From positions 1 to 37,090 of the forward strand of contig DGDL01000096.1 in assembly GCA_002385415.1 (NCBI GenBank): a stretch of DNA of 37,090 bases, written 5' to 3'. The DNA is from Clostridiales bacterium UBA3953. Its GTDB lineage: Bacteria > Bacillota > Clostridia > Oscillospirales > CAG-272. This document shows, piece after piece, positions 17,029 to 24,114 of the stretch. Below the pieces are notes generated by a model that was not told the DNA's origin, made no database searches, and saw only the letters and a list, made by a program, of their open reading frames with translations. Numbering within the stretch: the stretch's first letter is position 1; each line of letters starts with the position of its first letter. Both the position numbers and the translations under genes were made by a program.

Positions 17029-18240
17029 ATGAAGAAAACCAATACCGGTGTGTTTGCTTTACGCGCCTTTGTTGCTGTTGCTGTAGCCGTACATATTCTC
17101 GCGGCTGCTGCCGGATGCAATTATCCCGACGAAATTTTGCTGCAGGAGTTCCGAACGGATACGGTTGCGGTCTCCGGGAAAACCGCGCCTTTGGATGCCG
17201 AGGAATTTGGACTGCGCTATGGTTACTGGCGCCTTGACGAAAGCGAACGTGCCGTTTACTGTGCTGTAAAAAAGGCTGTTTTTAGCTTCGGCTCGGTATC
17301 GGCAGACGGCTGTGACTATGATACATTCAAAAAAGTCTTTGTTGTATTCTGCGCAGATTATCCCGAATGCTTTTGGGTTACGGGCGATTGGTCGGTAAGC
17401 GGCTATATAAGCGGCGGCGTGAGAAAATATACAATGTATTCCCCGAGCTATCGATATACAAAAGAGCAGGTCGGGGAGATTGAGGGGCAGATAAACGCTG
17501 CGGCAGACGAGTTTTTGGACTGTATCCCCGCCGGTGCCTCCGATTATGATAAAGTACTTGCGGTATACAGGTTTGTGGCGTCCTATGCAAAATACGACAC
17601 GGAAACAGCTCGAAAACTTGGCGAGGGACAGGTAGACAGCTCAACGGACAGAAGCTGTTCGATAGACGGGTTTTTCCTTGACAGGCAGGCAGTTTGCTCG
17701 GGATTTTCAAAAGCTACCCAGCTGCTGTTGCACAGGCTCGGCATCGAATGCGCTTATGTAACCGGCAAGTCGGACGGCGTCGGCCACTCGTGGAACATGG
17801 TAAAGCTGGACGGCGACTACTATTTTATAGACACCACATGGGCGAATACGCGCAGCGAAGGCACAGAGCATATTACATACGACTTTTTTTGCCTCACATC
17901 GGAGGAGCTTGCCTTTGGCCATACAATAGATGCTGAAATCGAGCTGCCACAGTGCAACGCGACAAAAATGAACTATTACGTTTACAACGGGCTTGTCGCG
18001 GCAAGCTGTGAAGAGGGCGAGCTTGCAGAGCTTTTCGGCAAGGCGCTTGAGCTTGAGGGAGGCTCTGTGGCGGCGATTAAATTTGCTTCGCCGGAGCTGT
18101 TTGACGAAGCGTATACAATGCTGTTCGAAAACGGCGGGATATTCAGAGTGCTGAAAATCATCGAGGGAGTAAACTGCCGGTCGATAAAATTCAGTTACGA
18201 TACCGGCAGGCTTACAGTGACGGTCTATCTGGATGTGTAG
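17029..18240 (+). CDS. Transglutaminase-fold lipoprotein
   Basis: 403 residues. A signal peptide ends in a lipobox-like AAAGC (Cys30), so the protein is probably lipidated and outside the membrane. The transglutaminase-like core has Cys223 (AVCSGF), His253 (GHSWNM) and Asp268 (FIDTTW), a complete triad in the order expected for bacterial peptidase-type members of the fold. Before it is a four-helix-like stretch (about 100-200); after it about 110 residues of unknown type. Members of the fold can be proteases or crosslinking enzymes; which applies here is not visible. GGAGG about 10 nt upstream supports the start. It has its own strong promoter and is followed by the separately promoted pilin operon. 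Confidence 0.88.
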   Translation: MKKTNTGVFALRAFVAVAVAVHILAAAAGCNYPDEILLQEFRTDTVAVSGKTAPLDAEEFGLRYGYWRLDESERAVYCAVKKAVFSFGSVSADGCDYDTFKKVFVVFCADYPECFWVTGDWSVSGYISGGVRKYTMYSPSYRYTKEQVGEIEGQINAAADEFLDCIPAGASDYDKVLAVYRFVASYAKYDTETARKLGEGQVDSSTDRSCSIDGFFLDRQAVCSGFSKATQLLLHRLGIECAYVTGKSDGVGHSWNMVKLDGDYYFIDTTWANTRSEGTEHITYDFFCLTSEELAFGHTIDAEIELPQCNATKMNYYVYNGLVAASCEEGELAELFGKALELEGGSVAAIKFASPELFDEAYTMLFENGGIFRVLKIIEGVNCRSIKFSYDTGRLTVTVYLDV

Positions 18241-18274
18241 CTGCTTGAAAATTAACCGTAAATTTACAGTTTGT

Positions 18275-18326
18275 GAGCACCGCGATTATGTATATGCTTG
18301 ACAACCCGCGGTGCTCGTGTTATAAT
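18275..18326 (+). promoter_or_regulatory. Consensus promoter of the pilin operon with an embedded 10-bp inverted repeat
   Basis: TTGACA (18298-18303), 17 nt, TATAAT (18321-18326): exact consensus. A perfect inverted repeat GAGCACCGCG (18275-18284) / CGCGGTGCTC (18307-18316) brackets the -35, with the right arm inside the spacer. This could be an operator. If transcribed from upstream it could also form a hairpin ending the lipoprotein mRNA, though no U tract follows. Confidence 0.88.
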
Positions 18327-18375
18327 CCAATTGAAAGTATTGCAAATATTTGCTATATAATGGTGAGAAGCGAAT

Positions 18376-18813
18376 ATGGGTCATAAATATAATATAGATA
18401 AAAAATCTAAATTCAGCCGGCGCAAGGGCTTTACTATTGTAGAGCTTATAGTCGTCATCGTTATACTCGGGATCGTAACGGCGATAGCTGTTCCCACATA
18501 TTATGGCGTGACCGAAAGCTCGAACAAAAAAACGTTTGAGACCAACCATAATATCATAGTTTCGGGCATTAATATGTATATATCCGCGCACAACGGTGCA
18601 TATCCGACAAAAGCCGGCGATTTGAAAAACGGCAAATATATAGCTTTCGACGACAGTGATGATTTTATAGCCGACGACGACAATAGCAAGGTTTGCGAGT
18701 TCTTCCGAGACGAGCCGAAGGGCGCCACTTATATTCTGACATTTACCGAAAACGGTTTTGAGCTTGTCTCAAATTATAAGGATAATGAGCTAAGATTTGA
18801 AAGATACAAGTAA
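18376..18813 (+). CDS. Type IV pilin-like major prepilin
   Basis: 145 residues with a class III signal: a basic leader and then KG^FTIVELIVVIVILGI, the prepilin peptidase and N-methylation motif (cleavage after Gly24, Glu at +5). The hydrophobic helix continues to about residue 45. The small C-terminal part is GspG/PilA-like in size (about 95 residues) and Asp-rich (DDSDDFIADDD), which might bind calcium as in type II secretion pseudopilins; that is inference. It is first in the operon, directly behind the consensus promoter, so it is likely the most expressed subunit. A type II pseudopilin is the alternative. The ribosome-binding site is weak (GAGAAG). Confidence 0.9.
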   Translation: MGHKYNIDKKSKFSRRKGFTIVELIVVIVILGIVTAIAVPTYYGVTESSNKKTFETNHNIIVSGINMYISAHNGAYPTKAGDLKNGKYIAFDDSDDFIADDDNSKVCEFFRDEPKGATYILTFTENGFELVSNYKDNELRFERYK

Positions 18814-18846
18814 CATGTTATTTGCTTGATTTAGAAGGTGCTTGCG

Positions 18847-19395
18847 TTGTTAAAGAAAGTACTTGCAAATAAAAGCGGCGCTATACTGGTGTTCGTCTTG
18901 ATTTTGTTTGCATCCGTTATGGTGGTAGTAGCGTCTTTGCTAGCCTATACACGTCAAACCTTCAACAGCGTTATGACGCAGCAGTTGAACGCAAAGGCGT
19001 ATTACCTGACAATGGGTGCGGCTGATGCCGTTATAGCCGCGCTTATCAAGGATGATTCCGCCCAAGGAAGGCTTTTAGACAAATTTATTGCAATGTCCGA
19101 CAAGGAAAGGGAAGAGTTCGGCGACGATAAATCCGATCCCGATTATGCCGAGCTGGACTATGGAGCTGACATCGGAAAATGCAGGATTAAACTTGACCTG
19201 TGGAAAGACGACGACGGTCGCTGGTGGATAAGTGCATTTATAACAACAGAGATCCCCGACTATCGACTGAACATTGGATACAGTAAAGAAACCAATCCCA
19301 AATATGAGCTTTATTATGAGTTTCGGACACTTATGACCGATTTAAGCGTACAGGGTTTTGATATTTTGACCGAAGATATGGCCATCGATAATTAG
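18847..19395 (+). CDS. PilX-like pilus-associated membrane protein
   Basis: 182 residues from TTG 18847, preferred because AAGGTG lies 6 nt upstream; GTG 18838 is the other candidate and would overlap that site. One N-terminal hydrophobic helix (SGAILVFVLILFASVMVV) follows a short basic stretch. There is no Gly-Phe/Glu5 prepilin motif. The helix and the following LNAKAYYLTMGAADAVIAAL resemble the N-terminus of PilX-type proteins that come with minor pilins. The remainder is acidic, with no family I recognise. It sits 33 nt after the pilin gene and shares its promoter. Confidence 0.7.
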   Translation: MLKKVLANKSGAILVFVLILFASVMVVVASLLAYTRQTFNSVMTQQLNAKAYYLTMGAADAVIAALIKDDSAQGRLLDKFIAMSDKEREEFGDDKSDPDYAELDYGADIGKCRIKLDLWKDDDGRWWISAFITTEIPDYRLNIGYSKETNPKYELYYEFRTLMTDLSVQGFDILTEDMAIDN

Positions 19396-19442
19396 GTGTA
19401 AGAAAATCTAAGCACTACATATTCAGAATGTGGGGGGTCACA

Positions 19443-21305
19443 ATGAAAACTGTGAGAAGATACACTAAAAAGGGTTTCACAATAATAGAACTGCTTATAG
19501 CATTGGTGCTGTCGATTGCGGTTCTTGCTATTGCTGCCAGACTGTTTGTGGCGTCGGGCAGCATTAACTCACTATCGAGTTATTTTGTGAGACAAGAGAC
19601 ACAGACCAGGCATACCGCCGAGCAGATTAATAACGCGATAAAATACACCAATGCGCTTTTTACAATTCCCCAGAAAAGCTTTACGAAAGCCAACTTGACC
19701 AAAAGCTGGAGCTATCTGGGGATAATGGAGGATGTTTTTGTCCCGTATGAACTCATGCTGCAGAGAAACGGGCACGAAACGGCTGACGAATATCCAAACG
19801 GCACAAATACCAGGGCGCTGGTGTATATAAAATACATCGGCTCCCAAAACAGCGATGACGAGGACTATATAAGCCCGAGCAAACTTAGCAATTACAACAT
19901 ATTGGGTCAAAGCGATGATTATAAAGAACCGGTTGACCAGTATGTTTATGCCGGCAACGTCGAAGACGGCTATTTTCTCGTCACTGTCATCGATTATGAG
20001 CTTTATGACGAGAGATTGGGCTATAAAACGAGATACGAGCTTGTCTTTAACACAACAAACGACCCGGGCAGCAGCAGCATTATATCGGATTCCATACAGT
20101 ACAATCTTAAAGTTACCTATCTCGACAGAGACGACAATGTCATAGGCGAAGGGCGCAATCTTGAGCTTGAGACGATGCTCAACGGCATAAACTTGCTGCA
20201 GGCGGTGTATCAAGGCTCAAGAGACAACCCCGCAACTGCCATAGCGTTCCATGAGGACGGATTTAACGTCAGCTTAAAGAAAGGCGGCCCGCACGCAAAT
20301 ATTATTTTCGTGCTTGACGTGTCAACGAGCATGGAATGGGCCATAAATAGAGATTCTAACCCCAGATGGGGTGAAAAGTCGAGAATACAGATCCTCCAGG
20401 AAAACGTGTTGAGATTTTTGGACCAGTTTAAGATGTATGAAAATGTATACATCGGCTTCGTCCAGTTTTCAAGAATGGGAGAAAGCGTGATTTTGCCGAT
20501 TCAGGCAAGCAGGCTTAACAATCCGAATACCGATGCGGAAGCAAAGAAAGTTTATGATTTTATAAACGGGCTTCACAATAACTTGTCCAACTATACAAAT
20601 ATCGGCGACGGGCTGCGTGTGGCATATTCGCAATTTGAGTATATCGCAGACAGTCATATCAATGACAATGCAACCAACTTCCTTATATTGATGACGGACG
20701 GAGCCTCAAATACCTGGTCGACTTTCAAGCCCAGTTACTATCCGGAAAAATACGGCAGCAATTACACCTATGCGACACGACTTCTCAGCAGATACAATTT
20801 CCCCGAGCAGTTTCCTCACAAAGATGACCTCGATGATTTCTTCTGGTCATCGGACAATATAAATAATTACCCCGAGTATCTTGTAGCCAACCAAGGTCAG
20901 TCTTATTACGTTCCTAAATCAAAGTCGCTGCCACGCAAAGGAGCACAAGGCTTTTCCTCCATTGCCGCGAGTGGGAGATACACGCTTGGCAACTCCAATA
21001 ATAAATTCGACTATTCGAGACCGTCGAGGTTGGACTATTCGCTGGATTACATCGATTTCTGTGCCGATAAAATAATAAATGCCGCAACTTTCAAAAATCC
21101 GGTGCTGAAATATTTCAGCATCAGCAGGTTCCAGGGCCACGAGGAGCAGGCTGACGCAATTTTGGATGCTTTTGAGGTTGAGTCTTCAAGAAAGCAAGAG
21201 CATGTTTTTTCAATTGACGACGAGCAGACATTCATAACAAGTATAACAAAGCTCGCATCAGATATTGAAAACGCCGCATGGCTTCTTGATGGACCGAGGG
21301 TGTGA
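19443..21305 (+). CDS. Bimodular minor pilin with von Willebrand factor A domain
   Basis: 620 residues from ATG 19443 (GGGGGG about 5 nt upstream; ATG 19428 is a weaker choice overlapping that site). The N-terminus is a prepilin: TKKG^FTIIELLIALVLSIAV. A pilin-like part continues to about residue 270. It is followed by a vWA domain (about 285-615) with a complete MIDAS: Asp292-x-Ser-x-Ser (DVSTS), Thr385 (NYTNIGDG) and Asp419 (LMTDGAS). A long insert rich in Tyr and Asn (about 425-520) lies after the third MIDAS element. vWA modules usually bind protein ligands through the metal, so a tip adhesin is likely. A similar pilin-vWA arrangement is known in PilB of Streptococcus sanguinis. Confidence 0.9.
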   Translation: MKTVRRYTKKGFTIIELLIALVLSIAVLAIAARLFVASGSINSLSSYFVRQETQTRHTAEQINNAIKYTNALFTIPQKSFTKANLTKSWSYLGIMEDVFVPYELMLQRNGHETADEYPNGTNTRALVYIKYIGSQNSDDEDYISPSKLSNYNILGQSDDYKEPVDQYVYAGNVEDGYFLVTVIDYELYDERLGYKTRYELVFNTTNDPGSSSIISDSIQYNLKVTYLDRDDNVIGEGRNLELETMLNGINLLQAVYQGSRDNPATAIAFHEDGFNVSLKKGGPHANIIFVLDVSTSMEWAINRDSNPRWGEKSRIQILQENVLRFLDQFKMYENVYIGFVQFSRMGESVILPIQASRLNNPNTDAEAKKVYDFINGLHNNLSNYTNIGDGLRVAYSQFEYIADSHINDNATNFLILMTDGASNTWSTFKPSYYPEKYGSNYTYATRLLSRYNFPEQFPHKDDLDDFFWSSDNINNYPEYLVANQGQSYYVPKSKSLPRKGAQGFSSIAASGRYTLGNSNNKFDYSRPSRLDYSLDYIDFCADKIINAATFKNPVLKYFSISRFQGHEEQADAILDAFEVESSRKQEHVFSIDDEQTFITSITKLASDIENAAWLLDGPRV

Positions 21306-21313
21306 AACCAGAC

Positions 21314-22780
21314 ATGAAAAAGCCGATTCCAAAGCTGAACAACAAAGGATATTCAATTGTCGAGGTGCTCGTGTCAATTGTGCTTATTGCGCTGCTTGCG
21401 TCTTTTGTGGCAGTGTTCATGCTCTTTTGGCAAAATGTTCGGGCACAGTCCAACATGCTGACCGAAGCATTGAATTTGGCACAGAGAGGAATCGAAAGCA
21501 AGTATGATATATACAGCGTGCTGATAAACAACAACCAGACCGATGAATTTGACGATGAAGAAGTAACCGAGATTGAATGTAATATCTTTAACAGATCGCT
21601 GAAAGTGTATGCTGTTAAAGAAACATTTAATATGCAAGAGCTTGCGAAAGAGTATTTTGACAATTTTCCCGGCTATATACCGGTTGAAGACGAGCATATA
21701 ACGCTCGTGCGCGGGATAGCGTATTCAAGTGTGGCTAAACCGCCCATCCCGCAAATAGAATCGGTTACGATTAACGCAAACGGCAGCGAAGTTGACGTTA
21801 TTTATTTTGCGGATGAGTCTTCCTATGCATCCGTGTCGCTGCCCATCAAAATGAAAGACAGCACGAACTTCCATAAACATTTGTACCAGTGGTACGAGGC
21901 TTTTGACAGGTTCCATGTGCTGCCTTTGAAAGGGGAAAGCATGGTCGGCGAGGGAAGCGTCGTGCCAAGTTGCCCGTATGACTTTAACTTCATAAGCGGG
22001 GCAAATGACATGACGCTTCACGAACTGGGAAAATACTACAAAGGAAAAATCATCGCCTGTCTTGTTATACCCGGCAGTGTGCATGGATATATGGGCGACT
22101 CCGTTGTCAGCAACTATATATATGTAAGCCCCCTGCCGCGACTGAATTCCGGCAAATATTACGCCCTTTACGATGCCTCACTTATCTCATACAAGGATGA
22201 AGCTATACTTAGCAGCAGCTCTGACGGGGTGAGAAGAGGTATCAAAGAAAACATAAGCAGTGAGCTTGTGTATAATAAAGACAATATTCAGCTCCAACAT
22301 AGCAGAGACACCGTTTATCTAAACATAATAGGTGATAATACCGGATTGGAAGACGAAAATCAAAGCACCACAACCTACACAAGATACTTGGAATATAGAG
22401 GGGGCGCATATTCAAGGACCACAGAAAGAAATTTCAGCTCATCAACCGAAATATACGCATTTGCTGTTTTTAAACCCGCAGTGGATGAAGATGACCCAAG
22501 TTACGGCGAGCCATTCTTAAAATATCTGACAAGGAGTAACGGCAGATATACAGAAACAAGCTTGCTTAGTAATGCGATTGATGTGGGCAACAGTAACAGA
22601 GGATGGCAGATTAAGTACACTTCCGTAACTGTTCGAAACAGGACAACGTTTGAGCTGGGCGGGACAGATGTAAACATAGCCGAGCTGATTTTGGTGGAAA
22701 ACCCGGCCGTCGAAGAGATTAACTGGATTGTAGACTATCTGAAGGATAAATACGACATAAGCAGTGTATCAATAGAGTAA
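21314..22780 (+). CDS. Bimodular minor pilin with C-terminal LamG/concanavalin-like domain
   Basis: 488 residues from ATG 21314; GTG 21302, which overlaps the previous stop codon, is also possible. The prepilin motif is NNKG^YSIVEVLVSIVLIALL, with Tyr rather than Phe at +1. The middle (about 120-310) contains an Ig-like or fibronectin-like stretch of unknown type. The last 160 residues look like a concanavalin/LamG_3 fold: an early strand TVYLNIIG, then STEIYAFAVFKP, and the typical ending NIAELILVENPAVEEINWIV followed by DYLKDKYDI. Such domains often bind glycans. A lectin-bearing minor pilin (PilC) is known in Streptococcus sanguinis. The domain assignment rests on pattern recognition of the strands, so it is less sure than the prepilin call. 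Confidence 0.8.
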   Translation: MKKPIPKLNNKGYSIVEVLVSIVLIALLASFVAVFMLFWQNVRAQSNMLTEALNLAQRGIESKYDIYSVLINNNQTDEFDDEEVTEIECNIFNRSLKVYAVKETFNMQELAKEYFDNFPGYIPVEDEHITLVRGIAYSSVAKPPIPQIESVTINANGSEVDVIYFADESSYASVSLPIKMKDSTNFHKHLYQWYEAFDRFHVLPLKGESMVGEGSVVPSCPYDFNFISGANDMTLHELGKYYKGKIIACLVIPGSVHGYMGDSVVSNYIYVSPLPRLNSGKYYALYDASLISYKDEAILSSSSDGVRRGIKENISSELVYNKDNIQLQHSRDTVYLNIIGDNTGLEDENQSTTTYTRYLEYRGGAYSRTTERNFSSSTEIYAFAVFKPAVDEDDPSYGEPFLKYLTRSNGRYTETSLLSNAIDVGNSNRGWQIKYTSVTVRNRTTFELGGTDVNIAELILVENPAVEEINWIVDYLKDKYDISSVSIE

Positions 22781-22788
22781 ACAATGCA

Positions 22789-22832
22789 AATCCCCTGTCG
22801 AGGCACAGCTGCCCGGCAGGGGATTGTGTTTT
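22789..22832 (+). terminator. Terminator of the pilin operon
   Basis: The 9-bp stem AATCCCCTG (22789-22797) / CAGGGGATT (22817-22825) has a 19-nt loop and is followed by GTGTTTTT, 8 nt after the last pilin stop. Confidence 0.85.
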
Positions 22833-22863
22833 TGCGGTGTCAAGGTTAACCGCAAAATAAGGG

Positions 22864-22896
22864 GCCGCAGGCAGCGCGTGCAGCCGGCGGCTTTTT
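22864..22896 (+). terminator. Second GC-rich hairpin with U tract
   Basis: GCCGCAGGCAGC (22864-22875) pairs with GCAGCCGGCGGC (22880-22891) at 10 of 12 positions and is followed by TTTTT. It may be a backup terminator for the pilin operon or end the minus-strand gene from the other side. Confidence 0.55.
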
Positions 22897-22903
22897 GTTC
22901 TTT

Positions 22904-23129
22904 TCAGTGCGGCAGATACTCGCTGACCGAGAAAACTCGACCGGCGAGCAGGTAGTGTATAGCCAAAATCATATACGCGGCGATTCCGCGCGTGCCGGCG
23001 AACCGTCCGGTCGTTTGATGTGAAATACTCGACTATGCCGTCCTCAGTCAGCCTGCGCAGCATATCGCTAAGCTTGGCGTCGCCTGAACCAGTGCGCTCG
23101 CGCAGCTCCTCAAAACATCTTGCGGTCAT
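22904..23129 (-). pseudogene. Small helix-rich protein, apparently frameshifted
   Basis: From ATG 23129 one frame reads a plausible helical, winged-helix-like peptide (CFEELRERTGSG, KLSDMLRRLTEDGIVEYF) and then degenerates into an Arg-rich tail running antisense into the pilin gene. From about 23000 the next frame reads a convincing protein end (FAGTRGIAAYMILAIHYLLA and on to LPH-stop at 22904). Joining the two gives one protein of about 75 residues. This suggests a frameshift mutation or an assembly error near 23000-23020. GGAG about 10 nt before the ATG is a possible ribosome-binding site. The family is not recognised; a small regulator paired with the GyrI-like gene is a guess. Confidence 0.4.
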
Positions 23130-23168
23130 TAATGTGCCGCTCCATCCATATACGGGGTGGGTATCCGT

Positions 23169-23693
23169 TTACCTGAAGAAGCAAATATCGAGTATAACCT
23201 CGCCGTTTTCGTCGGGATTTGTAAAGCGCGGGCAGCCGTAACGCTCGAAGAACCACCAAACGTCTCTTTCAGAGAATGTGATGCCCGCTTTGACCATCTC
23301 ATTCATGCAAAGCGACTCTTTACCGTAAATGTCGCCGGTATCCTGTTTGCCTTTTATCCAAGCGACGCCCAGCTCCGACTCGTCGAAGTCGACGTAATCA
23401 AAGCCCTCGGGTACGGGCGTTCCGGCGGGCGTAAACATGCCTACCCAATACTCGAAGGGTATGCCATTTCCTGCGCGCATAAGCCCGATGTAGGCGTCGC
23501 CGTCCTCGTAAAGCGCTGCGCATTTGTCGGCGCCGCCGGCGGCCTCTTCAATTGTGCCAAACCAGTTTTCAGCGAATGCGTCGCCCCAGTACTTGCCGAA
23601 GTTGCCGCCAACTCTGTCCTCGTCGCCAAAGCGCTTGCCGATGAAACGCACTGCGGGCATCTTTTGGGTGTAAGTTTTGATGATTTTCGCCAT
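23169..23693 (-). CDS. GyrI-like (AraC effector-binding) domain protein
   Basis: 174 residues from ATG 23693, which has GAGAGG 7 nt upstream; TTG 23708 lies in frame inside that site. The sequence fits a stand-alone GyrI-like small-molecule-binding domain: an opening strand (MPAVRFIGKRFG), a helix with WFGTIEEAAGG, a central strand pair (YIGLMRAG, FEYWVGMFTP), then GVAWIKGKQDTGDIYG, where the ligand-binding acidic residue lies. It has no DNA-binding domain of its own. Such proteins bind hydrophobic cations or drugs, or block other proteins. It is followed after 39 nt by the frameshifted small gene on the same strand. Confidence 0.75.
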   Translation of the reverse strand: MAKIIKTYTQKMPAVRFIGKRFGDEDRVGGNFGKYWGDAFAENWFGTIEEAAGGADKCAALYEDGDAYIGLMRAGNGIPFEYWVGMFTPAGTPVPEGFDYVDFDESELGVAWIKGKQDTGDIYGKESLCMNEMVKAGITFSERDVWWFFERYGCPRFTNPDENGEVILDICFFR

Positions 23694-23713
23694 ATTATAA
23701 CCTCTCAAATATA

Positions 23714-24114
23714 AAAAATAAAATTATTGCGGTTAGTTTTTGAGCTGAATATGCGGTGGCAGGCATGTAAAGCTGCTATTTCACTGTGTTAGAAGCCGAG
23801 GGAAGTTGATACTTGCCGTATAATTTCGCGCGTTCATGAATGAAAACCGTAATTTGACAGTATTATACGCCCTTGAAAAGTGATTTTCAATATATTTAGT
23901 AAAAAATCCGGACAATCGGTTATGACAGCGACCGCGACAAACGCATTAAAAAATACACCGATAAATATGACGCACTGGAACGCAACGGCAAGTTCAAGTT
24001 GCATAATAAGCAGCCCTCCGTCTGAATTTTCACCGGTTTGAGCACAGTATATCAGACGGAGGGCATCGATTCAATTATCAATTAGTTGTTTAGAATTCAA
24101 GTATTGCTTGTATA
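23714..24114. other. Intergenic stretch with an orphan coding remnant and a 12-bp inverted repeat
   Basis: About 400 bases without an intact gene. On the plus strand 23903-24025 reads as 40 hydrophilic, gene-like residues (IGYDSDRDKRIKKYTDKYDA, then ERNGKFKLHNKQPSV) before a TGA; a TAA stands directly upstream and there is no start codon, so it is probably the tail of a decayed gene. A perfect inverted repeat CCCTCCGTCTGA (24014-24025) / TCAGACGGAGGG (24052-24063), with a 26-nt loop, overlaps that stop. It lies downstream of the glycosidase gene on the other strand and might stop its transcription, but no T run follows in either direction. Confidence 0.5.

Noticed and set aside
22719..22903. 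3' part of the minus-strand frame running into the last pilin gene
   Set aside because: It has an Arg/Ala-rich shadow-type composition, crosses two terminators and is antisense to the pilin; only 22904-23129 looks coding, and in two frames.
24014..24063. Inverted repeat considered as a CRISPR repeat or insertion-sequence end
   Set aside because: There is a single copy pair, no spacers, no transposase and no target-site duplication.
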